Both the position numbers and the translations under genes were made by a program. A stretch of DNA of 64,000 nt from Halodesulfovibrio marinisediminis DSM 17456 (lineage in GTDB: Bacteria; Desulfobacterota; Desulfovibrionia; Desulfovibrionales; Desulfovibrionaceae). Below are positions 34,784 through 43,816 of the stretch, one piece after another. The stretch's first letter is position 1. Each line of letters opens with the position of its first letter. Location: contig NZ_FSRG01000006.1 of assembly GCF_900129975.1 (NCBI RefSeq), positions 124,001-188,000 on the forward strand, in the 5' to 3' direction. Under the pieces are notes generated by a model, which ran no database searches, had not been told where the DNA came from, and saw nothing but the letters and a program-made list of their open reading frames with translations.

Positions 34784-36367
34784 ATGAGTGATAACCGTCA
34801 TTACACGACAGTGCTCGTCATCGGTTCCGGCATTGCCGGTTGTACCGCTGCCCTGCGCCTTGCTGACGAAGGTGTACATTGTACACTTATTACAAGCAGT
34901 TCTGCTCTGGATCAGGGCAACTCTCCTCTTGCCCAAGGTGGAATCGTTTTTAAAGCAGATGATAACGATTCACAAAGCCTGGAAAATGACATTTTAACTG
35001 CCGGCCACCACTATAACTCGTTTAAAGCTGTTCACACCATTGCGGCTGAAGGGCCAAATGCTGTGGAAGAAATTCTGGTTAAACGCCTCGGAATTCCTTT
35101 TGCCAGACAAAAGGCACCGTCCGAATGCGAATGGGATTTAACCAGAGAAGGCGGACACGAGGCACCGCGTATTCTGCACTGTGCAGACTACACAGGTCGC
35201 GCAATAATGGACGGATTGATTCGTGAAATCACGGTGCATCCGAACATTACTGTCATGAAGAACAGAACAGCTATTGACCTGCTCACAAGTCACCACCACG
35301 CAGACAATCCTCAGTTCCAATATGAGCTGGAGAATGAATGCCTTGGTGCGTACATCTTCAACGAAGAAGAAGAGCGCGTTGAAACCATGTTTGCAGACTA
35401 CACCATTGTTGCCACCGGTGGCATCGGTCAGATTTATCTGCATACTACCAACCCGCAAGGTTCTATCGGTTCCGGCGTAGCAATGGGGTTCCGTGCAGGT
35501 GCAACAGTGCACAACATGGAATTTGTTCAGTTCCACCCGACAGCTTTCCACCACCACTCCGGTCAGAAATTCCTCATTACGGAAGCTATGCGCGGTGAGG
35601 GTGCCAAGCTCATGAACTCCAAGGGTGAGTACTTCATGCCTAACTACGATAAACGTGCTGACTTAGCACCGCGTGATATTGTTGCACGCGCCATCGTAGA
35701 TGAAATGCTCAAGAACGAAGACGACTGCGTCTACCTTGATACTTCAGAGATGAAGCACGACCTTGCAAACCGCTTCCCTACCATCTTCAAGCGTTGTCTT
35801 GAGCTTGGTATTGATATCCGTAAAGAGCCTGTTCCGGTTGTTCCGGCAGCGCACTACAGCTGTGGCGGTATTTTAGTCAACGAGCATGGTAGAACCACCA
35901 TTGCCCGACTGTACGCTACAGGTGAATGTAGCTGCACTGGCGTGCATGGCGCTAACCGTCTTGCATCAACGTCCCTGCTTGAAGCTCTTGTATGGGCAGA
36001 CAACGCGGCTAAGCACATTAAAGAACGTGCACACCTCACTGTTTCGCAAGAACTGCGTGACGTTGTACCGGATTGGACCCCGCTCGGTGAAGATCACAAC
36101 GACGACCCTGCACTTATTGCACAGGACTGGAGCCGAATCCGCAACACAATGTGGAACTATGTAGGTATTACCCGCACATCCCAGCGCCTTGCTCGCGCAC
36201 ATGAAGACATGCGAGATCTTTCTAAGCATCTGCATAACTTCTACAAAAGCACTCCGCTCTCCAAACGCCTCATCGATCTTTTCCACGGCTGTCTCACTGC
36301 GTACATCGTAACGATGGCAGCAAAAAGGAATACTAAAAGCATAGGCTGCCACTACAGAGCAGACTAA
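34784..36367 (+). CDS. nadB: L-aspartate oxidase NadB
   Basis: 527 residues, the usual size. The N-terminal FAD dinucleotide fold is VLVIGSGIAGCTAALRLADEG. Further conserved blocks are GNSPLAQGGIVFK, REGGHEAPRILHCADYTG, VVATGGIGQIYLHTTNPQGS and PAAHYSCGGILVNEHGRT near residue 360 (the succinate-dehydrogenase flavoprotein-type active site with HY and CGG). GECSCTGVHGANRLASTSLLEALVWA completes the family. It oxidises L-aspartate to iminoaspartate, the NadA substrate. It is the last gene of the cluster, with a strong terminator. Confidence 0.97.
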   Translation: MSDNRHYTTVLVIGSGIAGCTAALRLADEGVHCTLITSSSALDQGNSPLAQGGIVFKADDNDSQSLENDILTAGHHYNSFKAVHTIAAEGPNAVEEILVKRLGIPFARQKAPSECEWDLTREGGHEAPRILHCADYTGRAIMDGLIREITVHPNITVMKNRTAIDLLTSHHHADNPQFQYELENECLGAYIFNEEEERVETMFADYTIVATGGIGQIYLHTTNPQGSIGSGVAMGFRAGATVHNMEFVQFHPTAFHHHSGQKFLITEAMRGEGAKLMNSKGEYFMPNYDKRADLAPRDIVARAIVDEMLKNEDDCVYLDTSEMKHDLANRFPTIFKRCLELGIDIRKEPVPVVPAAHYSCGGILVNEHGRTTIARLYATGECSCTGVHGANRLASTSLLEALVWADNAAKHIKERAHLTVSQELRDVVPDWTPLGEDHNDDPALIAQDWSRIRNTMWNYVGITRTSQRLARAHEDMRDLSKHLHNFYKSTPLSKRLIDLFHGCLTAYIVTMAAKRNTKSIGCHYRAD

Positions 36368-36404
36368 GCCGAACAGTAAACTTATTTTATTTTGTGATAC
36401 GTAT

Positions 36405-36440
36405 AAAAAAAGCAACATCGTTTGATGTTGCTTTTTTTTT
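36405..36440 (+). terminator. nadB terminator
   Basis: A 9-bp perfect stem (36411-36419 with 36424-36432) flanked by a long A-run and followed by nine T. Confidence 0.92.
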
Positions 36441-36445
36441 CTTTT

Positions 36446-36560
36446 TTGGTCTCCGGCAGTTGGTAGAAAGCTTTAGTCATTCTCGAAGCACGAGGGATTA
36501 TGGATAAAGACAGTGAAACAAGGCTCTCACCTGACTCCATTCCAAAAACTTATATCAGCA
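36446..36560. repeat. Degenerate intergenic repeat fragment R9
   Basis: It contains TCTCCGGCAGTTGGTAGAAAG, then a reversed copy of the R4/R5 module (the minus strand of 36482-36520 matches CTGTC..ATC..TAATCCCTCGT of R4), then GAAACAAGG and CATTCCAAAAACTTAT, which parallel the R4 right arm. It lies 3' of nadB. The remainder of 36368-36687 holds only the terminator and AT-rich sequence. Confidence 0.5.
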
Positions 36561-36687
36561 AGATGGGTCTACTTAAAAATTCTCTCTCACGGCTGAATCA
36601 CTACAACCTAAAAATTACTACCGACTCGTGTTGCTTAAAAAATAGGATAATACGTTAACTTCTGATGTTAAGTACCTAACATTTGTT

Positions 36688-37134
36688 CTATCGCCAAACA
36701 AACTGCATGAAAACTTGAATGCCTGTAATGACCTGAATAAACACAAGAGTACAAAGCAGAACCCCCAACGTGCCATGAACCAGACAGAGGTACTTACGAC
36801 GCTTCTTAAATATATCCATCCAATAACCGGAAAAAAAGGTTGCAAGCATAAATGGAAAGATAATGACCCCCAAGGCATAGTGATCACCAGTAAACTGGTA
36901 ATTCTTCCATTCTGCCTGAGTAAAATATACCCCTACGGCAGTACCGATAACCCACAGAAAAATTGCTATTTTTCCATAAATAACATGGTGTCTCCACGGA
37001 AACTCAAGCTTTATCTTGTGGTGAACAGTTATAAAACGCATGCCCCCCCAATAAAGAGCAGTATACCCAAACACAATGCCCAGCACCTGAATAGCCGGAT
37101 GGATATACAGATGAAGCTTTGTTTCCAGAATCAT
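36688..37134 (-). CDS. DUF4079-like four-helix membrane protein (possible b-type cytochrome)
   Basis: 148 residues from the ATG at 37134 (MILETKLHLYIHPAIQVLG), preferred because GGGGG precedes it by 8 bases. The open frame extends to 37191, where it would overlap ctaB. There are four helices with conserved histidines near the membrane faces (LYIHPAIQ, RHHVIYG, GDHYALG and LVHGTLG), a pattern like cytochrome b561/DUF4079 proteins that bind two hemes. Heme binding is inferred only from those His. It is last in a minus-strand set with ctaB, SCO and cytochrome c553, which suggests a respiratory role. Confidence 0.7.
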   Translation of the reverse strand: MILETKLHLYIHPAIQVLGIVFGYTALYWGGMRFITVHHKIKLEFPWRHHVIYGKIAIFLWVIGTAVGVYFTQAEWKNYQFTGDHYALGVIIFPFMLATFFSGYWMDIFKKRRKYLCLVHGTLGVLLCTLVFIQVITGIQVFMQFVWR

Positions 37135-37154
37135 AAATACAACCCCCGAAGTGG

Positions 37155-38024
37155 CTAGAGTTGTAGGATAACGGCTCCCAGCAACACGCATACGGATGCG
37201 ATATCAAACAGGTAGAACGAGGAAAGCCTTGTTAAGGGTATCATACTGCCAAGCAAAAAAACACTTCCCAGAGCTAATCCTGTAAAAGATGGTGCACCAA
37301 TTCCCCATGTACACACCAACGCAAAAATCATGACACTACTTACATAGGCAAAGTACCAAACACGTATGAGTAATGTGTGGTAAGTAAGAGCAAAGTAGCT
37401 CACAGGGATGGGGCTAAAACGGGACAGATATTCTTCCTTATGCATGTAGATACGCATCCACACATGCGGAATCTGTCCAAGATACCAAATTAGGCAATTT
37501 GCAAGAATAAGTGGATCGAACATACTGCCACCTGCGGCAACCCAGCCCATAAGCGGCGGCATGGCACCGGCAATGCTGCCTACCAACAGCGCATAAGGGC
37601 TACGACGCTTCATGCCGGTATATACGCCGTTGTAGATAACAAGCGTCATGAAAGCCACTACCAGTGCCATCTTTGATGCTGTCAGCACATACAGGCTCGC
37701 AGCCAGCAAAATGCACACAAGAGCTATTAACAGGGCTGTTCTTGCCCTCATATACCCTTGAGGAAGCGGACGAGACATCGTACGTGAAAAATACCCGTCC
37801 GTGCGTTTTTCCTGCACCTGATTCAACGCAGAACAACCGGCGCATAGAAAAAAGCTTCCGAAGCCCGTGGCAAACAAAGCAACAGAGAATTCCGGTGTGT
37901 ATAGAAGATAGCCGAGCATAGAAACAACGGCCACAGCAACAGAAACAGGGACGCGCGCCAACACCGCAAGATTAGAGATACTTCTGCGTGTATCAGTCTT
38001 TGCTTGTAAGCGGTAGACATTCAT
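37155..38024 (-). CDS. ctaB: Heme O synthase (protoheme IX farnesyltransferase)
   Basis: 289 residues, UbiA-type prenyltransferase with about eight or nine helices. The two prenyl-binding loops are recognisable: NQVQEKRTDGYFSRTMSRPL (residues about 70-90, where the usual NxxxDxxxD is NxxxExxxD) and YLGQIPHVWMRIYMHKEEYL, the typical P-HFW-L region. It farnesylates heme b for heme-copper oxidases. GGGGAGGG lies just before the ATG. It is part of the cytochrome c553-SCO-CtaB set, but no oxidase subunit gene is present. The altered first Asp motif should be checked before assuming full activity. Confidence 0.85.
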   Translation of the reverse strand: MNVYRLQAKTDTRRSISNLAVLARVPVSVAVAVVSMLGYLLYTPEFSVALFATGFGSFFLCAGCSALNQVQEKRTDGYFSRTMSRPLPQGYMRARTALLIALVCILLAASLYVLTASKMALVVAFMTLVIYNGVYTGMKRRSPYALLVGSIAGAMPPLMGWVAAGGSMFDPLILANCLIWYLGQIPHVWMRIYMHKEEYLSRFSPIPVSYFALTYHTLLIRVWYFAYVSSVMIFALVCTWGIGAPSFTGLALGSVFLLGSMIPLTRLSSFYLFDIASVCVLLGAVILQL

Positions 38025-38480
38025 AATCCCTCCCCTGTTTATTGGTTATCGCTCGTTTGGGGACAATGCTTTCAATTGGTTCGCGATGGCGTCTATCGCG
38101 TCAGACATAATGGGGCCATACACTGGTATCTCAAGGAGCGAAGCGTAGCGTATAGTAAACCTAACAGTTAACGACCTGTCATTTTAGGCATCCCTCTAGT
38201 TTGGAACCTGAGATAAGATTCTGATTTCATGAATTTTTGATAGAATAAATTCAAGTAGTTCTCGTAAAATTCTCCAACATGTCGTGCTCTCCAAATACAT
38301 CTCTGAACGCGGTACATCTGTTGGTTACGTTCTCTCACGCGTACTACTCCTATTGCTTGAAAGTATATTTATCGATTCTACCTTACTTGCTCAAAATTCA
38401 TGAATATTTTCCACCAAAACTACAGATAGCCTGCATAGTAATCAGTCTGAAGTTATATAAGATTTCGTAAGTAACTATTG
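38025..38480. other. Gap in the oxidase-accessory cluster
   Basis: 455 bases between SCO and ctaB, both minus strand. In related genomes oxidase subunit genes are often found in such clusters, but here no open frame with a cytochrome oxidase signature is present. The sequence is AT-rich toward 38480, with a GC patch AAGGAGCGAAGCGTAGCG at 38135-38152. Confidence 0.55.
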
Positions 38481-39527
38481 TTACTTTTTCCCGCCAAGTA
38501 ACAAGTACAGCCCGAGAATTAAAATAAGCACCAAAAGCATAACTTCTGAAACCAGTATCGAATCCACAACATATGTTTTCTTTTCAGAGTCGTAGGCATA
38601 ACATGTCTGCGCAATTCGCTTACCAGAAAATATTGACGCGTTAGTATCACTCTCCGTCAATGCCAACGTGAGATCCCTTGAGCGGAGGTTTACGCCATAG
38701 AGGTAACGAACAACTTTGCCTTCAGGTGATAAAACAATAGCCACAATGGTATGCTCAAAATCTTTCTTTACCGCCTTATAATGAAAGCCAAGTTCATCCA
38801 TCAACGCATCTATGTTTTGCTTATCACCCGTAAAAAATGACCATGCGTCCAAAGGAAATGATGGATCACGCTGAAGCACTGTTTTCAGATATTCCTTCTT
38901 TCGTTGGGCTGCCAGATCAGGCTTTTCTGAATCATTAATACTTACAGTGAGTATTCGATAATCTTTAACCGGAGTAAGCTGAACATCCGGTAACGCTCCT
39001 GAAATAGATGATAAAAGAATGCCACACACACTGGTACACGAATAGTAAACAGGAACAATTAGCACAGGGACAGTCATAAGAGAACAAATATCAACCTGCT
39101 TCCCTGTTGAGTCAGTAAAGTAGATGGGACAGGTAATTTTTGCGCCAAGCTTCTCACCAACTCCGCTATCAATCGAATCAGGCACAAAGGCAGGACGGGT
39201 ACGCCCTGACAGATCCGGAACCGATCCATCGTTAGGCGGCAGCACACTGCGCTCTTCAGAACTTGCCCCCGCGGGTTGCTGACCACCTGTATGATCTTCA
39301 TCACCATGCGCCACTATCTGGTATTCACTAGTCATTACTGACTGAAGGGATGGGGGTTTTGAATGATCGGAAGAGCTTTGAAATGTGCGCTGCGCTTCAG
39401 CAACCTGATTTGACGCTCGTAGTTTCTCCCCCCCGCGAGAAAAACTGACAAGAAGCAAAAGCATAATGACTACTGCTATAACCAAGCGCAAAATTCGCAT
39501 CATTCCGTATTGTTGTAACAATGGCAC
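38481..39527 (-). CDS. SCO1/SenC-family copper chaperone, extended
   Basis: The minus-strand frame is open to a GTG at 39533. A second GTG at 39527, with GGGAG 7 bases upstream, is a better start. An N-terminal anchor (RLVIAVVIMLLLLVSF) precedes a low-complexity linker (SSDHSKPPS...GASSEERSVLPPNDG), then the thioredoxin-like SCO domain with the copper-binding CTSVC in YYSCTSVCG and the His in DFEHTIVAIV. A conserved TCYAYDSEKKTYVVD segment and a C-terminal helix (MLLVLILILGLYLLL) follow. It matures the CuA centre of cytochrome c oxidase. It is 21 bases from the cytochrome c gene and 455 from ctaB. Confidence 0.88.
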   Translation of the reverse strand: MPLLQQYGMMRILRLVIAVVIMLLLLVSFSRGGEKLRASNQVAEAQRTFQSSSDHSKPPSLQSVMTSEYQIVAHGDEDHTGGQQPAGASSEERSVLPPNDGSVPDLSGRTRPAFVPDSIDSGVGEKLGAKITCPIYFTDSTGKQVDICSLMTVPVLIVPVYYSCTSVCGILLSSISGALPDVQLTPVKDYRILTVSINDSEKPDLAAQRKKEYLKTVLQRDPSFPLDAWSFFTGDKQNIDALMDELGFHYKAVKKDFEHTIVAIVLSPEGKVVRYLYGVNLRSRDLTLALTESDTNASIFSGKRIAQTCYAYDSEKKTYVVDSILVSEVMLLVLILILGLYLLLGGKK

Positions 39528-39554
39528 GAACACTCTCCCGAACTTGTTACTAAA

Positions 39555-39872
39555 CTAAAATGCACTAATGTATTCAGACACTTTCTTGCGGTCTTCTTCT
39601 GTCATCCTCTTCGCAATGCCGAGCATAACGCTTTTTTTCGAACCACCATATGTTTCGTCTGCATATCCATTAAGCTTTTCAAGAATCTGTTTGGCAGTCT
39701 GGCCTTTGAGCGGCTTGCTTACCCCAAGCGCCATGGATTCCCCGTTTTCACCATGACATGCGGCGCACGAACGATAGAGCTCTTTTCCACTAGTTTCTTC
39801 CGCAATCCCAAAGGATACACAGATTAAAATGAGACCCAATATACACAAAAAGACTGCCACGTTTTTCATCAC
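39555..39872 (-). CDS. Cytochrome c553-like monoheme cytochrome
   Basis: 105 residues. The signal peptide is MMKNVAVFLCILGLILICVSFGIA. The heme motif CAACH is in ELYRSCAACHGENGE, and the axial Met is likely in KKSVMLGIAKRM. The order SCAACHG, SMALGVSKPLKGQ, LNGYADETYGGSKKSVM, then MTEEDRKKVSEYISAF closely follows the known Desulfovibrio vulgaris cytochrome c553 from memory. It is a periplasmic electron carrier. GGAGG precedes the GTG/ATG start. It is first in the set with SCO and CtaB, which suggests electron delivery to an oxidase. Confidence 0.92.
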   Translation of the reverse strand: MMKNVAVFLCILGLILICVSFGIAEETSGKELYRSCAACHGENGESMALGVSKPLKGQTAKQILEKLNGYADETYGGSKKSVMLGIAKRMTEEDRKKVSEYISAF

Positions 39873-40000
39873 AATCCTCCATTACGTTCGTGAAATATAG
39901 ATTTTATTGATAACATACCACCAACAATGAAAAAAGATCAATAGATCAACCGTTGATAACTCTTCTAGTTAGTTAATTCTCCCCCCTAAGAATTAGAGAC

Positions 40001-40031
40001 AAAAAAAAGGCGCCCCAAATGGGACGCCTTT
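40001..40031 (-). terminator. secF terminator
   Basis: Stem AAAGGCG-CCC with GGG-CGCCTTT (one bulge each side). The A-run 40001-40008 gives a T-run on the minus strand. It lies 22 bases past the secF stop. Confidence 0.85.
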
Positions 40032-40053
40032 GAATCTGCGAAGCGAGAGATAC

Positions 40054-41139
40054 TTACACAGTACCGTCTGCGTGGTTGTGAGACTCAACTTCCGGCTCCG
40101 GAATTTCGTCTGGGCTGAATGCGTAAAGCACTGGGCTTGCAACAAAGATAGAGGAATAAGTACCAATACCCACACCAACAAGAAGAGTCAGTGCGAAGTC
40201 ATGGATAATTCCGCCACCGAAGAAGAAGAGAGAAATAAGTACCAGCAAAGTAGTACCGGATGTCAGCAACGTACGGCTCAAGGTCTGGTTTACAGCCCTG
40301 TTGATTACTTCCCCGTAGGTTGGTGCTGTACGCTGGAAGATGTTTTCACGAATACGGTCGAATACAATAATGGTGTCGTTCAGAGAGTAACCAACGATGG
40401 TCAGCAATGCTGCCACGATAGTAAGGTCGAACTCTTTACCAAGAATGGAAAGAACACCGATTGTAATAAACACGTCGTGAATAAGTGCGATTACAGCACC
40501 AAGCGCGTAGTTAAGCTTAAGCTTCCAGCAGATACCGAGAGTAAGCAGCATAGCAATGAGAACCTGCATCTGCTTTGGTGCACCAACCATATCAAGAAGG
40601 TACATACCAGTTGCAAGACCTGCTGCCATGATACCAGCGGTAAACCAACGCTGCTCGAATCGACCGGAGATGTAGATAGCGATAAGGAGTACTGCAAAGT
40701 ACAATGCTTCTACAGCCGCGGAACGAAGGTCAGCACCAATTTTAGGGCCAACCATATCGAGGCGTTCAATGGAAAACGGATTGTCTGGCAAGTTCTTACC
40801 GAACTGTGCTTTCAGAATCTCCGGAAGACGCTGGTCTACTTCACCAACAGAAGAGATACGCAGGAGGTATTCGGTATCATCTTCACCAAAACGCTGTACA
40901 GAAAGTCCCTGAAGCTTGGCGCTTGCAAGACTGTCTTTAATTTCCTGTGGCTGTACTGCCTTCTCGAAATCAACCTGTGCAAGTACACCACCGGCAAAGT
41001 CAATGCCGTACTTAGGACCACCGTTAATGGCGAGAGAGCCGATACCGAGCAAAAGAAGCACAAGGGAAAACACCATTGTGTATTTGCGCAGGCCAATGAA
41101 ATCAATTTTACTATCTGGTTTAATAATGCTCAGACCCAT
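40054..41139 (-). CDS. secF: Protein translocase subunit SecF
   Basis: 361 residues with an N-terminal helix, a periplasmic domain and five further helices. Family motifs are NGGPKYGIDFAGGVLAQVDF in the first loop, LTIVGYSLNDTIIVFDRIRENI, and NQTLSRTLLTSGTTLLVLISL. Together with SecD it uses the proton motive force to pull secreted proteins through SecYEG. An AAGGAG site lies before the ATG. It is cotranscribed with secD (gap of 11 bases). The C-terminus PEPEVESHNHADGTV is a slight extra tail. Confidence 0.97.
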   Translation of the reverse strand: MGLSIIKPDSKIDFIGLRKYTMVFSLVLLLLGIGSLAINGGPKYGIDFAGGVLAQVDFEKAVQPQEIKDSLASAKLQGLSVQRFGEDDTEYLLRISSVGEVDQRLPEILKAQFGKNLPDNPFSIERLDMVGPKIGADLRSAAVEALYFAVLLIAIYISGRFEQRWFTAGIMAAGLATGMYLLDMVGAPKQMQVLIAMLLTLGICWKLKLNYALGAVIALIHDVFITIGVLSILGKEFDLTIVAALLTIVGYSLNDTIIVFDRIRENIFQRTAPTYGEVINRAVNQTLSRTLLTSGTTLLVLISLFFFGGGIIHDFALTLLVGVGIGTYSSIFVASPVLYAFSPDEIPEPEVESHNHADGTV

Positions 41140-41150
41140 GATCTATCTCC

Positions 41151-42746
41151 TTAAATGCTGAGCTTTCTGCCCGGCTTACCGTTGATCCAGAGACCAAAGA
41201 TAATGCGTGCGCAGAAGATAGCTGTGAACATGGAAGCCAGGATACCGAGGCTAAGCGTTACCGCAAAACCACGAATTGGGCCTGTGCCGAACTGGTAAAG
41301 GATGATTGCCGCAAGCAGTGTGGTCACGTTTGCGTCAAAGATTGTCAGTGTAGCACTGGAGAAACCTTCATCCACTGCTTTGAACGGAGTAAGACCGCGA
41401 CGAAGTTCTTCACGGATACGTTCAAAGATAATCACGTTAGCATCAACAGCCATACCAAGGGTAAGGATGATACCAGCGATACCAGGCAGTGTAAGGGTTG
41501 CACCGAATGCTGCAAGACCAGCAATGATGAACACCATGTTCATCAGAAGAACAAAGTTCGCGATAACGCCGCTGAAACCGTAGTAGACCATCATGAAGAC
41601 CATTACGAGTGCGCCACCAACAAGTGTTGCGGTAATGCCCTGATCAATAGATTCCTGACCGAGGGAAGGACCAACGGATCGTTCTTCAAGGATTTTAACC
41701 GGTGCAGGCAAGGAACCGGCACGGAGTACAATCGCGAGGTCATGTGCTTCTTCAGTAGTAAAGCTACCGGAGATAGAAGCACGGCCGCCACGGATTTTGT
41801 CCTGAATTACAGGTGCGGAGTATACTTTACCGTCAAGAACGATAGCCATGCGTTTTTTGAGGTTCTGGCCGGTCACTTCTTCAAAGCGACGGGCACCGCT
41901 GCTGTTAAATGTCAGCGATACGTATGGCTTGTTAAAGTTGTCGTATGCAACACGGGCATCAGAGATAGTGTCACCGGTAAGCGCTGCGTTTTTGTTAACA
42001 ACGATAACAGATTCGGAATAGGTTCCGTCAATGTTACGGTGCATCTGCTGCATAGCTTCTGTACCCGAAGGCACAATGCCCTTTGCAGCTTTTTCAGGAT
42101 CTACACCTTCGCGAACAATTTTAAATTCGAGGTGAGCGGTCTTACCGATGATCTTGATTGCACGCTCGGTATCGCTAAGACCAGGAAGCTGTACCTGAAT
42201 ACGGTAGCCCTGCTGCTTACGGATATCCGGCTCGGCAACGCCGAACTGGTCAACACGGTTACGGATAGTTTTTACAGCCTGATCAAGTGTGAGATCAGCC
42301 ACGTATTTTCTGTAGTCCGGTGTGTAAGTCAGTGTGTAACGAACTTTCTTGTTATCAAGAACGGTAGATTCCGCATCTAAGCGGTTGAAGCTTTTTTTAA
42401 GCAAAGCATCAAGAGCTTCTTTCTGTGAAGACTTGAGAAGTACGAACTCAAGCTTTTCGCCCGGCATGACACGCGGCTGTAAAATAAAGATTTTATCTTC
42501 ACGTGCTAAGGTACGGATATCCTGCCCCATAAGGGAAAGGTTATTGGAAAGAGCCTTATCAACGTCTACACCGAGAACAAGGTGGATACCACCCTGCAGG
42601 TCGAGGCCAAGGCTGACCTTTTCTTCTGGTAAGAATTTTTTGATTGGGGATGTTCCGATCGCAGGAATGCTAGGCAGAGCGTATACAACACCCATTGCGA
42701 GCACAAAAATCGCGACCAGTAATCTCCATCGCAACCCCTCTCTCAT
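41151..42746 (-). CDS. secD: Protein translocase subunit SecD
   Basis: 531 residues from the ATG at 42746, which follows AAGGAG by 5 bases. The longer frame at 42860 is not credible because it would run over the yajC end. Motifs are KVSLGLDLQGGIHLVLGVDVD, NRVDQFGVAEPDIRKQQG and the late LTLPGIAGIILTLGMAVDANVIIFERIREEL. It has six helices and a large periplasmic domain. It is the translocation motor subunit with SecF. It lies between yajC and secF. Confidence 0.96.
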   Translation of the reverse strand: MREGLRWRLLVAIFVLAMGVVYALPSIPAIGTSPIKKFLPEEKVSLGLDLQGGIHLVLGVDVDKALSNNLSLMGQDIRTLAREDKIFILQPRVMPGEKLEFVLLKSSQKEALDALLKKSFNRLDAESTVLDNKKVRYTLTYTPDYRKYVADLTLDQAVKTIRNRVDQFGVAEPDIRKQQGYRIQVQLPGLSDTERAIKIIGKTAHLEFKIVREGVDPEKAAKGIVPSGTEAMQQMHRNIDGTYSESVIVVNKNAALTGDTISDARVAYDNFNKPYVSLTFNSSGARRFEEVTGQNLKKRMAIVLDGKVYSAPVIQDKIRGGRASISGSFTTEEAHDLAIVLRAGSLPAPVKILEERSVGPSLGQESIDQGITATLVGGALVMVFMMVYYGFSGVIANFVLLMNMVFIIAGLAAFGATLTLPGIAGIILTLGMAVDANVIIFERIREELRRGLTPFKAVDEGFSSATLTIFDANVTTLLAAIILYQFGTGPIRGFAVTLSLGILASMFTAIFCARIIFGLWINGKPGRKLSI

Positions 42747-42864
42747 CATAACTCCTTGATACTGTTCAAACAGCAAAACCCGACACGAGAATCGATCGGG
42801 GACAACAACAGCGTTGTGCTGAACAAGCAGGAAACCGGTTGGCACCAGTTTCCTGCTCAATTAA

Positions 42865-43209
42865 TTATTTCTTTTTAGTTGTTTTCTCAGCAGCAGGAGA
42901 AGACTTAAGGCCGGAGATGTACTGACGACCAACCTGAACGGTGGTGTCGCCAAGATCAATAGAAATAATGTCGTCTTTAATAGCTACGATGGTGCCAATG
43001 AGACCACCAGCAGTTACTACAGACTGGCCTTTCTGAAGGTTATCCAGCAGAGCTTTGTGCTCTTTAGCTCTTTTTTGCTGAGGACGAATAAGAAGGAAGT
43101 AAAAAATAACAAACATCAGCGCGAGAGGTACGAATGCCGCAATCGGGTTACCGTCACCCGCCTGACCGCCTGCTGTGCCCATAGCCCAAGCTACTTCTGG
43201 AAAGAACAT
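42865..43209 (-). CDS. yajC: Preprotein translocase accessory protein YajC
   Basis: 114 residues with a single N-terminal helix (VPLALMFVIFYFLLIRPQ) followed by KKRAKEHKALLDNLQKGQS and the typical VVTAGGLIGTIVAIKDD beta segment. AAGGAG precedes the ATG. It is first of the yajC-secD-secF operon, with 118 bases to the chosen secD start. The C-terminal basic tail ends KKTTKKK. Confidence 0.95.
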   Translation of the reverse strand: MFFPEVAWAMGTAGGQAGDGNPIAAFVPLALMFVIFYFLLIRPQQKRAKEHKALLDNLQKGQSVVTAGGLIGTIVAIKDDIISIDLGDTTVQVGRQYISGLKSSPAAEKTTKKK

Positions 43210-43816
43210 AAGAACTCCTTAACGGTTATCAAAAAATCGTATTGCCGCAGTAAAATAATCTCTGAGTTTTCCATTAAATCAAATGATTATCGAAACACTC
43301 TCAAGAAATAATGCGACTCGTAATCTTTAAAGCCAACAATAGCCTTTGTTTTTGCTCGTAAAGAGAAAAAGCTTTAAACCTGAATCAAGTACCTTTTCGT
43401 TAGAAAACATGCAAGATTTTTAACTGGTAGCGATTCTAACAAAAATAACAGAAGGCCCTTTTGACACCCGTCAGAGACAAGATTCAAAGCTTCCAGCCTT
43501 GGACATGTTATAATCAGGTTTCAGCCGAAACATTGCCGCGGTTAATTTATAACAAGATACACATCTATTCTACATAACTTCTCTTCCCCGCCGACGTCAT
43601 ACACTCTGGCCTTTCATCATTTCCAGATTCTCATCTCAGCATTTCAACTTCTCGTTGGAACGCCATATAAAAATTTCTCCGCACCTTGATCACAGCCTCT
43701 CTATCCGCAAGACTATAATATAACAACAGGTTATAGGTTAACTTTATAGCTTTTTATTAAGTTCCATTAAAAAAGAACGATTAATAAATAATCACTAACA
43801 ACCAAGGAGTATTGTC
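43210..43816. other. Long intergenic region between divergent genes
   Basis: About 600 AT-rich bases between yajC and the gene at 43817. I see no open frame with family features, repeat copy or riboswitch. Both promoters should lie here. Confidence 0.5.

Noticed and set aside
40030-41154. 374-codon plus-strand frame antisense to secF
   Set aside because: Shadow of secF; the minus strand is the clear SecF sequence.
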